DNA from: Pedobacter cryoconitis
GTDB lineage: Bacteria > Bacteroidota > Bacteroidia > Sphingobacteriales > Sphingobacteriaceae
Assembly: GCF_014207135.1 (NCBI RefSeq)
Contig: NZ_JACHCC010000004.1
Span: 372,001 to 436,000, forward strand
Direction of reading: 5' to 3'
Length of the DNA: 64,000 bases
Shown: positions 50,608 to 59,791 of the stretch, one piece after another
Position numbering within the stretch: position 1 is the stretch's first letter
How the letters are laid out: each line of letters starts with the position of its first letter
The notes under the pieces: model-generated
The model's database searches: none
What the model saw: the letters and a program-made list of their open reading frames with translations, nothing else
Told to the model about the DNA's origin: nothing
Made by a program: the position numbers and the translations under genes

Positions 50608-53074
50608 GTTTGCCCTCAGGTTGTTCTGTTTTCTTAGGTTTTTTCATAAAACTAGTTTTTCCAAAACGGTAAGAAAAGGTCAGGTTTCCGACAGGGCCTT
50701 GCTGATATCTCTGGAAGTCAACAATTGTATTTGCGTCTTGCGTAGTCGATCCCCATTTCCGTGTATTAAAGATATCCCTCACATTTAAGCTCAGAGAAGC
50801 CTTCTTATTCTTGAAGTCATACTTTGCGCCGCCATCAATTCCGTACATTGCTTTACGTGTACCCTGTGCCTGTACCTGTGAAGAACTATAGTCCCCTCTG
50901 ATTTGCAGCGTAATATTATAAGGAAGCACAAAATTATTCGTCAGGTTGGCGTTCCAGCTGAAGCCCGAGTTACCGGCAATATTATAAGCCGGAACAGCAT
51001 CAATTTTACTATGATAGACATTCACATTCGCTGTAAAATTCCAGGCTTTCACTACATCAACCTTAGCAATAAATTCCAATCCGCTCGAAAGGTCTTTAGT
51101 TAGGTTAAGCGGTGTAGTTATAACCACACCATCCGCATCAGGAACAGAGCGTACCCTTTGAATCAGGTCATTGGTCTGGCGTATATAAGCACTCGAGATC
51201 AGCGTTACCTTTGGCCAGAATTTGCTGTAACTCAATTCAAAAGAGTGAACATCCTCAGGTAACAAATTCGGGTTACCCTTGCGCCAGTTCAGCGGGTCAG
51301 AGTAATCTATGAAAGGATTAGTATCCCATGGTCTTGGTCTGTTTACCCTTCTTGTATAACTCAGTTGTAATTGCTGTTCACCCGTAAATTTCTGCGTCAG
51401 GAATATACTTGGGTACAGTCTTTTATAAGAAATACGTGCAGGAGCTGAAACCGGCTGGTTATTTTGGTCATATCCACCTGATTTAGTATCTAATGATGCA
51501 TCCTCTGCCCTCAGACCAATCTGGTAGCCAAAATTCTTAATCTGGTTCTGGTAATTAAAATATAAGGCATGTACCTGATCTTTACTCGTGAATGTATTCG
51601 ACAATAAGAAATTATCCTCATACTGTCCCGTCGCATTATTCAGTTTCATTGCTACAGTATTCGCATCAGAATACCTGATCTGGCTCCGGTAACCAGTTTC
51701 GATTTTACCCAGTTTACCTAAAGGCATGGTATAATCAAGCTGGATATTATAATTCCTATTCGTTCCGTCATTCGTATTATTCAGTATTTCGGCGGGCGAA
51801 CTTACCGGTTGACCATTCACACTATAAACCGAGGTATTATAAAGTTGGAAATTGTCATTTGTTCCATCCGAATAGCCAAAGTTAAAAGTCAGTTCCTGGC
51901 TTGGCTTGAACTTATGGCTATAGTCAAAGTTTAAATCATAGCTATGTCCACTGCCATTGGTTGTATTTATCCTGTCGCTGAATTCCAGGGGAACCCTTTG
52001 TTGCATATATTTATTGATATTCAGGTTCTCCGTACGGTCATTATCCCTGGTATTAAAACCACCTGAAAAACTTAAGATATCCTTATCCGTCAGATAATAA
52101 TCCAGTCCCGCTTTCAGGTTATGACTTTTATCCACCGATGTGATGTGGCTCAGCTGATCTGCAGAAGTCAATGAATCCCTGGGTGTCAGGTATCTGATAT
52201 TATTATAACCACCACCCGGACGGTTACCATAGCGATAGCCATAATTTCCGTAAATATTGATTTTTTTATTCTGGAAACTCAGCGCCAGGTTTCCATTATA
52301 ATTATCCCTGTTTCCTGCTGTCAGCGCTACGTTTCCGTTGAAGCCCAGTTTCGTATTCTTTTTCAGGACGATATTAATAATCCCCGAATTCCCTTCAGCA
52401 TCATACTTTGAAGAAGGATTAGTTATTACCTCTACAGTTTCGATAGAACTGGCTGGGATAGATGCCAGCACCTGTGCGATATTACCTCCGGCAATTAAAG
52501 AAGGTTTACCATCGATCAGTACCTTTACACCCGTCGATCCTCTCAGGCTCACATTACCGTCCACATCTGTTTGTACCGAAGGAACGTTTTGCAGTAAGTC
52601 ACCTGCAGATCCGCCTTCGCTGACCAGACTTTGATCTACTGCGAAAACTTTTTTGTCAATGCCCAGCTGTATAGGACTTTTCTGGCTGGTAATGGTTACC
52701 TCACTCAGGATATTTCCTTTAGATGCTTTCATTTTAATTATGCCCAGATTTACCGACTGCTGGCTCTTGGTAATTGAGATGGAGTCCCTTACCATAGTCT
52801 GATAACCTACATAACTCACTTTAAATGTAAATACACCAGTGGGGAGGTCATTCATGACCAGCATCCCGTTTACATCAGTCTGAGCTACCTTTACGGTTGC
52901 CTTTGTTTTTTTATTAATTAATACCGCCGTAGCGAAAGGAACTGTTTCTTGCGTTTGGATGTCTACAACTTTTCCAGTAAGTTTACCGGTAGTCGGATTT
53001 TGTGCGTGGAGTTGAAAGATTGTAGTACAAATGAGGATTGTTGCAAACAGAAATTTATTAAGGTATTGCTTCAT
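50588..53074 (-). CDS. Outer-membrane beta-barrel receptor (TonB-receptor-like, PF14905 type)
   Basis: 828 residues. Signal peptide (about 1-24, ending QLHAQN), carboxypeptidase-like regulatory domain (about 30-115: GKVVDIQTQETVPFATAVL), a plug-like domain (about 120-225: VLIDGKPSLIAGG, IETVEVITNPSSKYDAEGNSGIINIVLKKN), and a barrel domain (about 240-800) with TNPFIDYSDPLNWRKGNPNLLPE, matching the outer membrane beta-barrel family PF14905. It likely imports or exports a polymer or metabolite; no SusD neighbour exists. The C-terminal GKTSFMKKPKKTEQPEGKPD tail is charged. Confidence 0.88.
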   Translation of the reverse strand: MKQYLNKFLFATILICTTIFQLHAQNPTTGKLTGKVVDIQTQETVPFATAVLINKKTKATVKVAQTDVNGMLVMNDLPTGVFTFKVSYVGYQTMVRDSISITKSQQSVNLGIIKMKASKGNILSEVTITSQKSPIQLGIDKKVFAVDQSLVSEGGSAGDLLQNVPSVQTDVDGNVSLRGSTGVKVLIDGKPSLIAGGNIAQVLASIPASSIETVEVITNPSSKYDAEGNSGIINIVLKKNTKLGFNGNVALTAGNRDNYNGNLALSFQNKKINIYGNYGYRYGNRPGGGYNNIRYLTPRDSLTSADQLSHITSVDKSHNLKAGLDYYLTDKDILSFSGGFNTRDNDRTENLNINKYMQQRVPLEFSDRINTTNGSGHSYDLNFDYSHKFKPSQELTFNFGYSDGTNDNFQLYNTSVYSVNGQPVSSPAEILNNTNDGTNRNYNIQLDYTMPLGKLGKIETGYRSQIRYSDANTVAMKLNNATGQYEDNFLLSNTFTSKDQVHALYFNYQNQIKNFGYQIGLRAEDASLDTKSGGYDQNNQPVSAPARISYKRLYPSIFLTQKFTGEQQLQLSYTRRVNRPRPWDTNPFIDYSDPLNWRKGNPNLLPEDVHSFELSYSKFWPKVTLISSAYIRQTNDLIQRVRSVPDADGVVITTPLNLTKDLSSGLEFIAKVDVVKAWNFTANVNVYHSKIDAVPAYNIAGNSGFSWNANLTNNFVLPYNITLQIRGDYSSSQVQAQGTRKAMYGIDGGAKYDFKNKKASLSLNVRDIFNTRKWGSTTQDANTIVDFQRYQQGPVGNLTFSYRFGKTSFMKKPKKTEQPEGKPDEGSF

Positions 53075-53172
53075 TTTTAGGTAATAACGTTTTAGGTGTG
53101 TTTTTGTAGCGGCAAAGTAACGGCCTCTGAACTGAAAAAAACGGGGGGTAACTATTTTATTACAGCGCGATT

Positions 53173-53775
53173 ATGGGTAATTACAGTAATATTTTTGTGA
53201 ATGAAGGATTAAGCTATGTCCAGTACCGGGATTTAATTGATTCTCTGCTTAAAAACGGACAGACAACAGGAGATGATCATAGTGAAGCCATGCTGCATTA
53301 CAGCAAGATGAATGTGCAGCGGATGAACAGAGTAGACAAGACTGCTGTCCTCAATGAACACTTTGTACAGGCCATTAATAAATTAAATAACAAGCTATCT
53401 TTACTCGTGATTTCTGAAGGATGGTGTGGGGACGCAGCGCAGATTGTTCCGTTGTTTGATAAAATGACACAACTTGCGCCTGATAAATTCTCTTTACGTT
53501 TTGTACTCAGAGATAAAAACCTGCCTTTGATTGATGCACATCTGACTAATGGTGGCAGAGCCATCCCGGTTCTGTTGGTGCTCGATGCTCAGGGAGAACT
53601 CCTGGCGAAATGGGGGCCGAGACCTGAGGTGCTTCAACACCTTTTAGGAGAATGGAAAATGGAAATCTCTGATATGTTTGAACTTGCAGAGCGGCTGCAT
53701 CTGTGGTATGCCAGGGACAGAACCCAGACAACCCAGGAAGAATTAGCTGTACTGTTTAATAACCTCGAAGGTTAA
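53173..53775 (+). CDS. Thioredoxin-like family protein
   Basis: 200 residues. The central region has a thioredoxin fold with a motif EGWCGDAAQIVPLFDKMTQ (about 82-100), where the usual WCxxC lacks its second Cys (WCGDA). Bacteroidota proteins with this WCGDA motif form a known thioredoxin-family group. They may act as peroxiredoxin-like or glutathionylation-linked reductases through one Cys, but activity here is unknown. No signal peptide is seen. Confidence 0.82.
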   Translation: MGNYSNIFVNEGLSYVQYRDLIDSLLKNGQTTGDDHSEAMLHYSKMNVQRMNRVDKTAVLNEHFVQAINKLNNKLSLLVISEGWCGDAAQIVPLFDKMTQLAPDKFSLRFVLRDKNLPLIDAHLTNGGRAIPVLLVLDAQGELLAKWGPRPEVLQHLLGEWKMEISDMFELAERLHLWYARDRTQTTQEELAVLFNNLEG

Positions 53776-54053
53776 TCCACAGTTACAGTTAATCCTTCCT
53801 GCTGAAGTATTTTCCGGTAAACTTCCATTTCGGTGAAAGAACCTTCCAATACTGCACATTTGCCTTTATTATGTACTTCCCAGGCAATTTTCTCTGCCTG
53901 AGAGTCTGTATAGTCAAGATATTTTGTCATACAAAAGATCACATGGTCAAAGGTATTTACATCATCATTCCATAAAATGAGCCTGTGGGAGGTTTTAAGA
54001 GAGGTTAAGATCTCTTCCAGCGTAAATGTTTCTTCTTTTGTTTGTGTTGACAT
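53772..54053 (-). CDS. clpS: ATP-dependent Clp protease adaptor ClpS
   Basis: 93 residues. The ClpS fold is recognisable from LILWNDDVNTFDHVIFCM (N-degron pocket and ND residues), the helix DSQAEKIAWEVHNKGKCAVLEG and the last strand. ClpS delivers N-end-rule substrates to ClpAP/ClpCP. It overlaps the thioredoxin-like gene's stop by 4 bp in a convergent arrangement. The -7 box at 54058-54065 is only 4 nt before the ATG. Confidence 0.93.
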   Translation of the reverse strand: MSTQTKEETFTLEEILTSLKTSHRLILWNDDVNTFDHVIFCMTKYLDYTDSQAEKIAWEVHNKGKCAVLEGSFTEMEVYRKILQQEGLTVTVD

Positions 54054-54057
54054 GATA

Positions 54058-54065
54058 CAAAAATA
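54058..54065 (-). promoter_or_regulatory. clpS promoter (-7 box), predicted leaderless
   Basis: TATTTTTG on the minus strand is an exact TAnnTTTG match, 4 nt upstream of the ATG at 54053. Confidence 0.58.
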
Positions 54066-54119
54066 AGCTATTATTAAAAATAATTCAGCTTTAAAATTAT
54101 TTTTGCTGAAAGGGTTTGA

Positions 54120-54995
54120 TTAGCTGCCCTTAGCCGATCTGGTCATTTGCTCAAAAGCATCCCACATCTCTGTAGGAATAGCTTCCAGACCATTAAATTG
54201 TCCGGCTCCCTGTAGCCATTCACCTCCGTCAATGCTAATTACCTCGCCGTTGATATAGCCAGAAAAATCACTCACTAAAAATGCTGCAAGGTTCGCCAGT
54301 TCCTGATGTTCACCCACACGTTTCAGTGGAACACGGTTTTTAAAATCAAATTTTTCTGCCAGGTCTCCCGGAAGTAAACGTTCCCATGCCCCTTTAGTTG
54401 GAAAAGGTCCCGGCGCAATGGCATTCGTCCTGATCCCATATTTTCCCCATTCTACCGCAAGAGAGCGTGTCATTGCTAAAACCCCTCCTTTAGCACAGGC
54501 TGAGGGCACGACAAAGGCAGATCCTGTGAAAGCATAAGTAGTGACAATATTTAAAATGCTGGCAGCCTGTTTTTCCTTGATCCAGTGTTTGCCAAATGCC
54601 AGTGTACAGTTTACCGATCCTTTTAAAACGATGTCAATTACCGTAGAAAAAGCATTCGCCGACAGACGTTCCGTCGGAGAGATGAAATTTCCTGCTGCGT
54701 TGTTCAGCAGACTGTCCACCCTGCCAAAAGTTTTGAGTGTTTCGGCCAATACATGTTCGACCTGCTCATAGTCACGGACATCGCAGGTTACTGCAAGTAC
54801 CTTTCCACCTGTTTCTTTTTCCAGTTCTTCGGCAGTTTTTTGCAATACATCAGCTTTTCTGCTCGTGATCACTAAATTTGCACCCAATTTCAGGAAGTAA
54901 GTACCCATAGCTTTACCCAAACCGGTACCGCCTCCGGTAACTACAATTGTTTTGCCCTTTAAAGCATCATCTCTTAACATCGGTTGATTGTACAT
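54120..54995 (-). CDS. Short-chain dehydrogenase, 2,4-dienoyl-CoA reductase type
   Basis: 291 residues. Rossmann motif TGGGTGLGKAMG (about 20-31), NNAAGN, and the active-site stretch GSAFVVPSACAKGGVLAMTR, in which the usual YxxxK is replaced by SACAK. This replacement and the following EWGKYGIRTNAIAPGPFPTKGAW are characteristic of 2,4-dienoyl-CoA reductases such as human DECR1. The enzyme reduces 2,4-dienoyl-CoA with NADPH during breakdown of unsaturated fatty acids. Its operon partner 3 bp upstream encodes an enoyl-CoA isomerase, which supports this reading. Confidence 0.85.
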   Translation of the reverse strand: MYNQPMLRDDALKGKTIVVTGGGTGLGKAMGTYFLKLGANLVITSRKADVLQKTAEELEKETGGKVLAVTCDVRDYEQVEHVLAETLKTFGRVDSLLNNAAGNFISPTERLSANAFSTVIDIVLKGSVNCTLAFGKHWIKEKQAASILNIVTTYAFTGSAFVVPSACAKGGVLAMTRSLAVEWGKYGIRTNAIAPGPFPTKGAWERLLPGDLAEKFDFKNRVPLKRVGEHQELANLAAFLVSDFSGYINGEVISIDGGEWLQGAGQFNGLEAIPTEMWDAFEQMTRSAKGS

Positions 54996-54998
54996 AAC

Positions 54999-55760
54999 TT
55001 ATTTCTTTTGAAGGTTATCAATAATCATTTTCAAAATATTTCTGGTAGCCGGCGACCACCATTGAGCGAGCATAACTTCAAGTGTTTCCGTCTGATCAGC
55101 AGCTGTTCCGGCGATCAGTTCCTTGCGGATATTCAATTTACTCTGTTGCCAGGTATTCGGTTCCAGCGCCATGTATTTTCTTATCCTGCGTTCAGCAGCA
55201 GTCATAATACTATCCGGATTAACCAGTTCGTCAACCAGGCCAATATTTAAAGCTTCTTCCGGACTAAACAGTTTACCTTCCAGTAAACTTCTTGTCGCAT
55301 TACCTTTACCTAACCAGAAGGCGTACAGGTCAAAAATACTTTGCGGTACAATGATCCCTACAGGAACTTCATTCAGTCCGATGATATATTTCCCTTCGGC
55401 CATAACCCTGGCATCACAGGCCAGCGCAATAACACATCCGCCAGCAGGGGAGTGACCATTGATTGCAGCCACCAGTGGTTTTTTAAAAGCAGTGATTTTA
55501 GCTGTGAAATCCAGGAACAGGTGCCAGAAAGATTTGATCTCTTCTTCATTATAACCAAAGAGCTCGATCAGGTCCAGTCCGGCTGAAAAGAAGTGCTCTC
55601 TTCCTGTAATGATCACTCCGCCAATATTGTCATCATTGGAGATATTATGCAGTATATCATTCAGCTCGGTGATCATTTCCCTGTTCAGGGCATTAGACTT
55701 TCCGCGGTTTAGTGTGATCAGTGCTAAACGATCTTTGATGGTCACATTTATGGTATTCAT
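54999..55760 (-). CDS. Enoyl-CoA hydratase/isomerase family, probable Delta3,Delta2-enoyl-CoA isomerase
   Basis: 253 residues. The crotonase fold has REHFFSAGLDLIELFGYNEEE (oxyanion-hole region) and the second site HSPAGGCVIALACDARVMAEG. IGLNEVPVGI carries the Glu that acts as the sole base in Delta3,Delta2-enoyl-CoA isomerases (human ECI1 reads IGLNETQLGI), and the LELFGYN stretch also follows ECI1. The enzyme moves cis or trans 3-double bonds to the 2 position. It is co-transcribed with the dienoyl-CoA reductase (3-bp gap) and sits 7 bp after the MG2 protein gene. Confidence 0.85.
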   Translation of the reverse strand: MNTINVTIKDRLALITLNRGKSNALNREMITELNDILHNISNDDNIGGVIITGREHFFSAGLDLIELFGYNEEEIKSFWHLFLDFTAKITAFKKPLVAAINGHSPAGGCVIALACDARVMAEGKYIIGLNEVPVGIIVPQSIFDLYAFWLGKGNATRSLLEGKLFSPEEALNIGLVDELVNPDSIMTAAERRIRKYMALEPNTWQQSKLNIRKELIAGTAADQTETLEVMLAQWWSPATRNILKMIIDNLQKK

Positions 55761-55767
55761 ATCTTTT

Positions 55768-58461
55768 TTATTTTACGTCGTAAGTAAATACTTTTCTGGC
55801 CAGATGGCCTTCAACATTGATTCCTTCTATAACAACTCTATAAGTGCCCGGTTCGTCTGTATTGTAGAAATTAAATTTACCAGACCCATTAGCATCTGTG
55901 ATCAGATGAGGGTTCCAGTACACGGTAGTTCGCAGATCTGCTGCCCTGATTGCCTGCCCGGTATCATATTTAGGAGAGTAAAACTGTCGTACAGGATAAT
56001 ACCCGGAAGCCGTAGTAGTGATAATTCCGGGTGCATATCTTGTAATGGCGGCTCCTCCACCTCTTTTAGTGGTAATGACGAGTATTCCCCCGCCTCCGCG
56101 CATGCCATATATTGCAGTATTACCAATGCTTTTCAGAACCTCTATAGTTTCCACATCCATTGGTTGTATATTGTCCAGAAAATCATCCCCGACATTTGTT
56201 CCGTCTATAATGATCTGCATCGGGGTACCATTATTCCTCAACAAGTATGCTTTTCCGTCACGGATACTTAAACCTGCTACCCTGCCTTGGAGACACTGGG
56301 ATAAGTTAATACAATAAGACAGGTCAGAGGCTTTGAGAATAAAGTCTGCATGTCCGGCCCCATTTAAATTGGCTGAATTCTTTGCCTGGATTTTCTTTTG
56401 CGTAATATTTACCTGGTCAAGCGTGAAACTACGTTCCAGTAAACCTCTTTTCATCAGGTCATTAAAATAACCTTCACTTTTCAGGATATAACCTTGTATA
56501 GCCTCATTGACATTAACCTCAATATCGCCAGTATTTTTATTTTTAGTAACGATCTGTCCGGCAACCTGATCCAGTTTGATCTCCACAAATTTCTTGTCTT
56601 TCGCATTGCGGGCCTGAACAATAAACTTTGTACTATCCCCAAAAGCCAGGTTATCAAAATTAAAGCGGCCTTTGTCATCAGTTAAGGTATCAATCATAAA
56701 GAAACCACCGGCACTTGAAAATAGAGAAACCTTACCTTTTACTATTGGTTTTCCACCCGGGGTGGTGACCATGCCACTGATCTTTAAAGATTTTTCGGCC
56801 TGAAATACAGGTGGTTGCGCGGCAGTATTTCCCATGATGTCTTTCCACAATAACCTGCTCCAGCCTTGCGTCAGCATCAATAGCTCTAAATTCTCCCGTG
56901 TTTCCTTCGTATTATCCCTGAAATATTGGTTGGGTTTTTCGATATATCCCTTTAAATCAGCAGTCAGTAATAAAGAAGTCAGGATATTACTCTCATTGTC
57001 AGGATCAGGGGTAACAATATTAGAATTGGTAACTGCAATAGAAAAGCTGCCGATACTGGGTTTCCCTCCGTCAGTAGCCCTGAACTCCAAAGGCACATTT
57101 TGTCTTATGCCGTAAGAATCTTTCAGGTTCTGTACATTCAGCTCTATTTGTTCAACGGGATTAGTGACAAAAGCCAGGCGTTCACAAACCGGAATATTTT
57201 CCGTATTAAATAAAGTGAAATGGATGATACCCGAAGGCAGGTCTTTTTTATTCAGTGAAAATGTGGTCAGTTGTTTTGAGGTATTTGTTTTTAATACCGA
57301 GAGAACAGTATTATTATGCTGGATAACCAATTTCAGCTCTCCTTTATTTAACAAAGATTCACTGACAATCAATTTCGCATTGAGTTTAGTCGTATCCGTA
57401 TTATTTACTGTCAGCACATAACCCGCAGGCAATACCTGGGGTAAGGCAACGGTCTGCGCTGAACCATCTTTTAACTTAATTCTGGCGGTATAACTTTTAC
57501 CAGGCTGTGGATTTAAGATCAAACTACCCATTCCCTGATGAGTTGTGCTGAAAGAAAGAATTTCTGCGTTATCATTGTCCATTATAGTCCCTGTAACATC
57601 TTCTCCCAGGCCGGACGAATTAATAGCTTTGATACCAATCCTTGAAGGAAGTTCCTGAACGAGGTTTCCGCTTTCAGGGAAAAACTGGACAGAAACAGCA
57701 GATGACAGTGTCTTAACCGGAATAGTTTTAACTACCTTTTCTTTGCTGGCTAAAGTTAGTGTGGCAGTGATCTGTCCTTTGATCAGCGGAGTTTTTTTAG
57801 GATTATTAAAAGAAAGGCTAACCTCGCCCTGTGCGTTGGTTGTCGCTTTTCCTCTTTCTACCGTTTTATCATTCAGCTGCACACTATAAGCAACAGGAAG
57901 GTTTGCATAAGGATTTCCCTGTTTGTCTTTGAATGTAATTGCAGCATTTACATTTTCTTCATTATCTTTTTTGTTGTATGTATAATTGGTATTGACTAAA
58001 ACTTTGTTTGACCAGGCATTGCCTATTTTAATCGTTTTATCATAGAAATAATCAGGACCGGCATTTCTCATCCATTGCGTATAAGCCCTGATCCTGTAAT
58101 TTCCCTCGGCTAGCGTATCCGCTAATTTGAAATCACCCCAGCTCAGACCGGATTCCAGCGGAAGTTTAATCTGTTTCTTGACAGAGTCATTTTCATTAAT
58201 CAGTTCTACATATAAAATGTTACTGATTTTGGAAAGTTCATCAGTCCGGCCGTCGGTCACATAGGCTTTAAACCAGATATTATCCCCGATTGCATAATAC
58301 GGTTTGTCCAGATGCAGATGGACTTTTTCCACCGGGTGATCGTTACTATAATCAGTAAGTTTTTTCAGAAGGGCCTCGAAAGGGTCATCTGCTAAGCGGA
58401 ATGCGAAAAAAGAAGCACATGCCAGTAGCAGGACAGATACATACAGTAATTTGGTTTTCAT
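55768..58461 (-). CDS. Secreted protein with MG2-like and TonB-plug-like domains
   Basis: 897 residues from the ATG at 58459-58461 with a signal peptide. N-terminal macroglobulin-type domain (about 30-130: VEKVHLHLDKPYYAIGDNIW), several Ig-like or CarboxypepD-like beta domains (to about 660), then a barrel-less SusC-plug-like segment (about 760-845: LSQCLQGRVAGLSIRDG, MQIIIDGTNVG, VETIEVLKSIGNTAIYGMRG, ILVITTKRG) and a final beta domain. The barrel is missing. The protein is probably periplasmic or surface-exposed and may assist transport or folding. The gene precedes the fatty-acid pair by 7 bp, which may be only positional. Confidence 0.82.
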   Translation of the reverse strand: MKTKLLYVSVLLLACASFFAFRLADDPFEALLKKLTDYSNDHPVEKVHLHLDKPYYAIGDNIWFKAYVTDGRTDELSKISNILYVELINENDSVKKQIKLPLESGLSWGDFKLADTLAEGNYRIRAYTQWMRNAGPDYFYDKTIKIGNAWSNKVLVNTNYTYNKKDNEENVNAAITFKDKQGNPYANLPVAYSVQLNDKTVERGKATTNAQGEVSLSFNNPKKTPLIKGQITATLTLASKEKVVKTIPVKTLSSAVSVQFFPESGNLVQELPSRIGIKAINSSGLGEDVTGTIMDNDNAEILSFSTTHQGMGSLILNPQPGKSYTARIKLKDGSAQTVALPQVLPAGYVLTVNNTDTTKLNAKLIVSESLLNKGELKLVIQHNNTVLSVLKTNTSKQLTTFSLNKKDLPSGIIHFTLFNTENIPVCERLAFVTNPVEQIELNVQNLKDSYGIRQNVPLEFRATDGGKPSIGSFSIAVTNSNIVTPDPDNESNILTSLLLTADLKGYIEKPNQYFRDNTKETRENLELLMLTQGWSRLLWKDIMGNTAAQPPVFQAEKSLKISGMVTTPGGKPIVKGKVSLFSSAGGFFMIDTLTDDKGRFNFDNLAFGDSTKFIVQARNAKDKKFVEIKLDQVAGQIVTKNKNTGDIEVNVNEAIQGYILKSEGYFNDLMKRGLLERSFTLDQVNITQKKIQAKNSANLNGAGHADFILKASDLSYCINLSQCLQGRVAGLSIRDGKAYLLRNNGTPMQIIIDGTNVGDDFLDNIQPMDVETIEVLKSIGNTAIYGMRGGGGILVITTKRGGGAAITRYAPGIITTTASGYYPVRQFYSPKYDTGQAIRAADLRTTVYWNPHLITDANGSGKFNFYNTDEPGTYRVVIEGINVEGHLARKVFTYDVK

Positions 58462-58464
58462 AAA

Positions 58465-58517
58465 TATAGCAAAAGAATAGAGCCTCAATATAGGGATATT
58501 GAGGCTCAAATGCTATA
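58465..58517 (-). other. Nested hairpin in the leader of the MG2 gene
   Basis: Inner stem AGCCTCAATAT (58481-58491) / ATATTGAGGCT (58496-58506), perfect with a 4-nt loop, enclosed by outer arms TATAGCA (58465-58471) / TGCTATA (58511-58517). It lies between the dcd stop at 58533 and the MG2 gene start and could end the dcd transcript or fold in the MG2 leader. Confidence 0.5.
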
Positions 58518-58532
58518 TCAATTCATGCAATT

Positions 58533-59069
58533 TTAAAAGCTGTTCTTCCACATCATGCTCTCTACAGGCTTGGTAGTTTTGTTGCTATATTTTGCATCGT
58601 CTTTTGCGTTGTACATTTTCTCAATATCTCCTTCTACTGCAAAATAGATCAATTGTCCGATAGGCATACCTGCATAAATCCTTACAGGCTGTGCACACGA
58701 AATTTCCAGTGTCCAGGTATTGCAAAAGCCTACATCCCCTTTTCCGGCCGTAGCGTGGATATCGATTCCTAAACGTCCGGTACTTGATTTTCCTTCAAGG
58801 AAAGGAACATGGGCATGCGTCTCCGTATATTCAAGTGTTACGCCCAGATATAAAGTACCCGGCTGTAAAACAAAACCATCTTTAGGGATTTCAAAATGCT
58901 GAATTTTATTATGCGCTTTGGCGTCAAGTACCCTGTCAGTATAGGTTGCCAGGTATTTCCCAAGATGAACATCGTAGGAATTTGTGCCTAAACAGTTGGG
59001 GTTAAAGGGCTCAATAATTATTGTTCCCCTGTCAATTTCTTCTAGAATACGCTTATCGGAAAGTATCAT
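58533..59069 (-). CDS. dcd: dCTP deaminase
   Basis: 178 residues. N-terminal DKRILEEIDRGTIIIEPFNP, then the trimer and active-site region FLEGKSSTGRLGIDIHATAGKGDVGF with Ser/Arg and Glu residues of the family, and RIYAGMPIGQLIYF. It deaminates dCTP to dUTP, feeding dTMP synthesis. It is not certain whether this copy is monofunctional or also cleaves dUTP. It is divergent from the PPTase gene. Confidence 0.93.
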   Translation of the reverse strand: MILSDKRILEEIDRGTIIIEPFNPNCLGTNSYDVHLGKYLATYTDRVLDAKAHNKIQHFEIPKDGFVLQPGTLYLGVTLEYTETHAHVPFLEGKSSTGRLGIDIHATAGKGDVGFCNTWTLEISCAQPVRIYAGMPIGQLIYFAVEGDIEKMYNAKDDAKYSNKTTKPVESMMWKNSF

Positions 59070-59117
59070 TTGTAATAGCTCGTAAAGTCTTTGGGCGAAA
59101 TTATGATTAATTTAAGA

Positions 59118-59125
59118 TACTTTTG
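59118..59125 (+). promoter_or_regulatory. Promoter (-7 box) of the PPTase-lipB operon
   Basis: TACTTTTG is an exact -7 box, giving a short leader before the ATG at 59145. Confidence 0.6.
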
Positions 59126-59144
59126 CATTGATTTTTTAAATACG

Positions 59145-59780
59145 ATGCCTGTAATCTATAATAAAGATGTTGACGATCAGACTACACTTGCGGTGTGGAA
59201 AATCGAAGAACGGGAAGAAGACCTGATCTCCGGCCTGCAGTTAAAGGCTCATGAGCTTGATTTTCTGGCTACCCTGAATAATGGTAAACGCCTGCTGCAC
59301 TGGCTGAGTACCAGGTTGCTTTTACGGACGATGCTGAATACAGCAGATTATATCGACTGCCGGATGGACGAACATGGGAAACCTTATCTGGTTAATTCTG
59401 CTTCCAGTATTTCGCTGAGTCATTCTTTTGATTACGCCGCTGTAATGATCAGCAAAAACAGAGCGGTAGGGGTAGATATTGAACTGATCAAGCCCAAGAT
59501 CCATCGTATCAGCCATAAGTTCCTGTCAGCACCCGAACTGGCCCATGTCAAAGACGATACCGATGCATTGTATGCTTGCTGGTGTGTAAAAGAAGCTATT
59601 TATAAATGGTATGGTAAAAAAGGACTGGAATTCAGAAGGGACATCCATATACAGCCATTTGATCTGAAAGAAGAAGGATCGCTGACGGCCAGCGTGGATT
59701 TGCCTGAGGGAACAAAAAGCCTGGAGGCCAATTATTTTAAAACGGCAGATGGGTATATGTTAGGTTACGTAGTTGCTTAA
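59145..59780 (+). CDS. 4'-phosphopantetheinyl transferase superfamily protein
   Basis: 211 residues from the ATG at 59145; earlier in-frame starts (from 59091) lie upstream of the promoter box. PPTase motifs: substrate-binding residues in LSHSFDYAAVMI, the Mg site VGVDIELIKP and WCVKEAIYKWYGKKGLEFRRDI. These enzymes transfer phosphopantetheine to acyl or peptidyl carrier proteins. The Sfp-like size and pattern suggest broad substrate use. It is followed by lipB after 11 bp; both attach cofactor arms. Confidence 0.88.
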   Translation: MPVIYNKDVDDQTTLAVWKIEEREEDLISGLQLKAHELDFLATLNNGKRLLHWLSTRLLLRTMLNTADYIDCRMDEHGKPYLVNSASSISLSHSFDYAAVMISKNRAVGVDIELIKPKIHRISHKFLSAPELAHVKDDTDALYACWCVKEAIYKWYGKKGLEFRRDIHIQPFDLKEEGSLTASVDLPEGTKSLEANYFKTADGYMLGYVVA

Positions 59781-59791
59781 TTTGAATAGAA

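Noticed and set aside
50446..50637. 63-codon plus-strand open frame across the inverted repeats
   Set aside because: Its residues derive from the two palindromes and the end of the receptor gene; no start signal or homologous pattern.
55609..56271. 220-codon plus-strand open frame
   Set aside because: It lies antisense across the start of the isomerase gene and the end of the MG2 gene, has no recognisable domain and is explained by the well-supported minus-strand genes.
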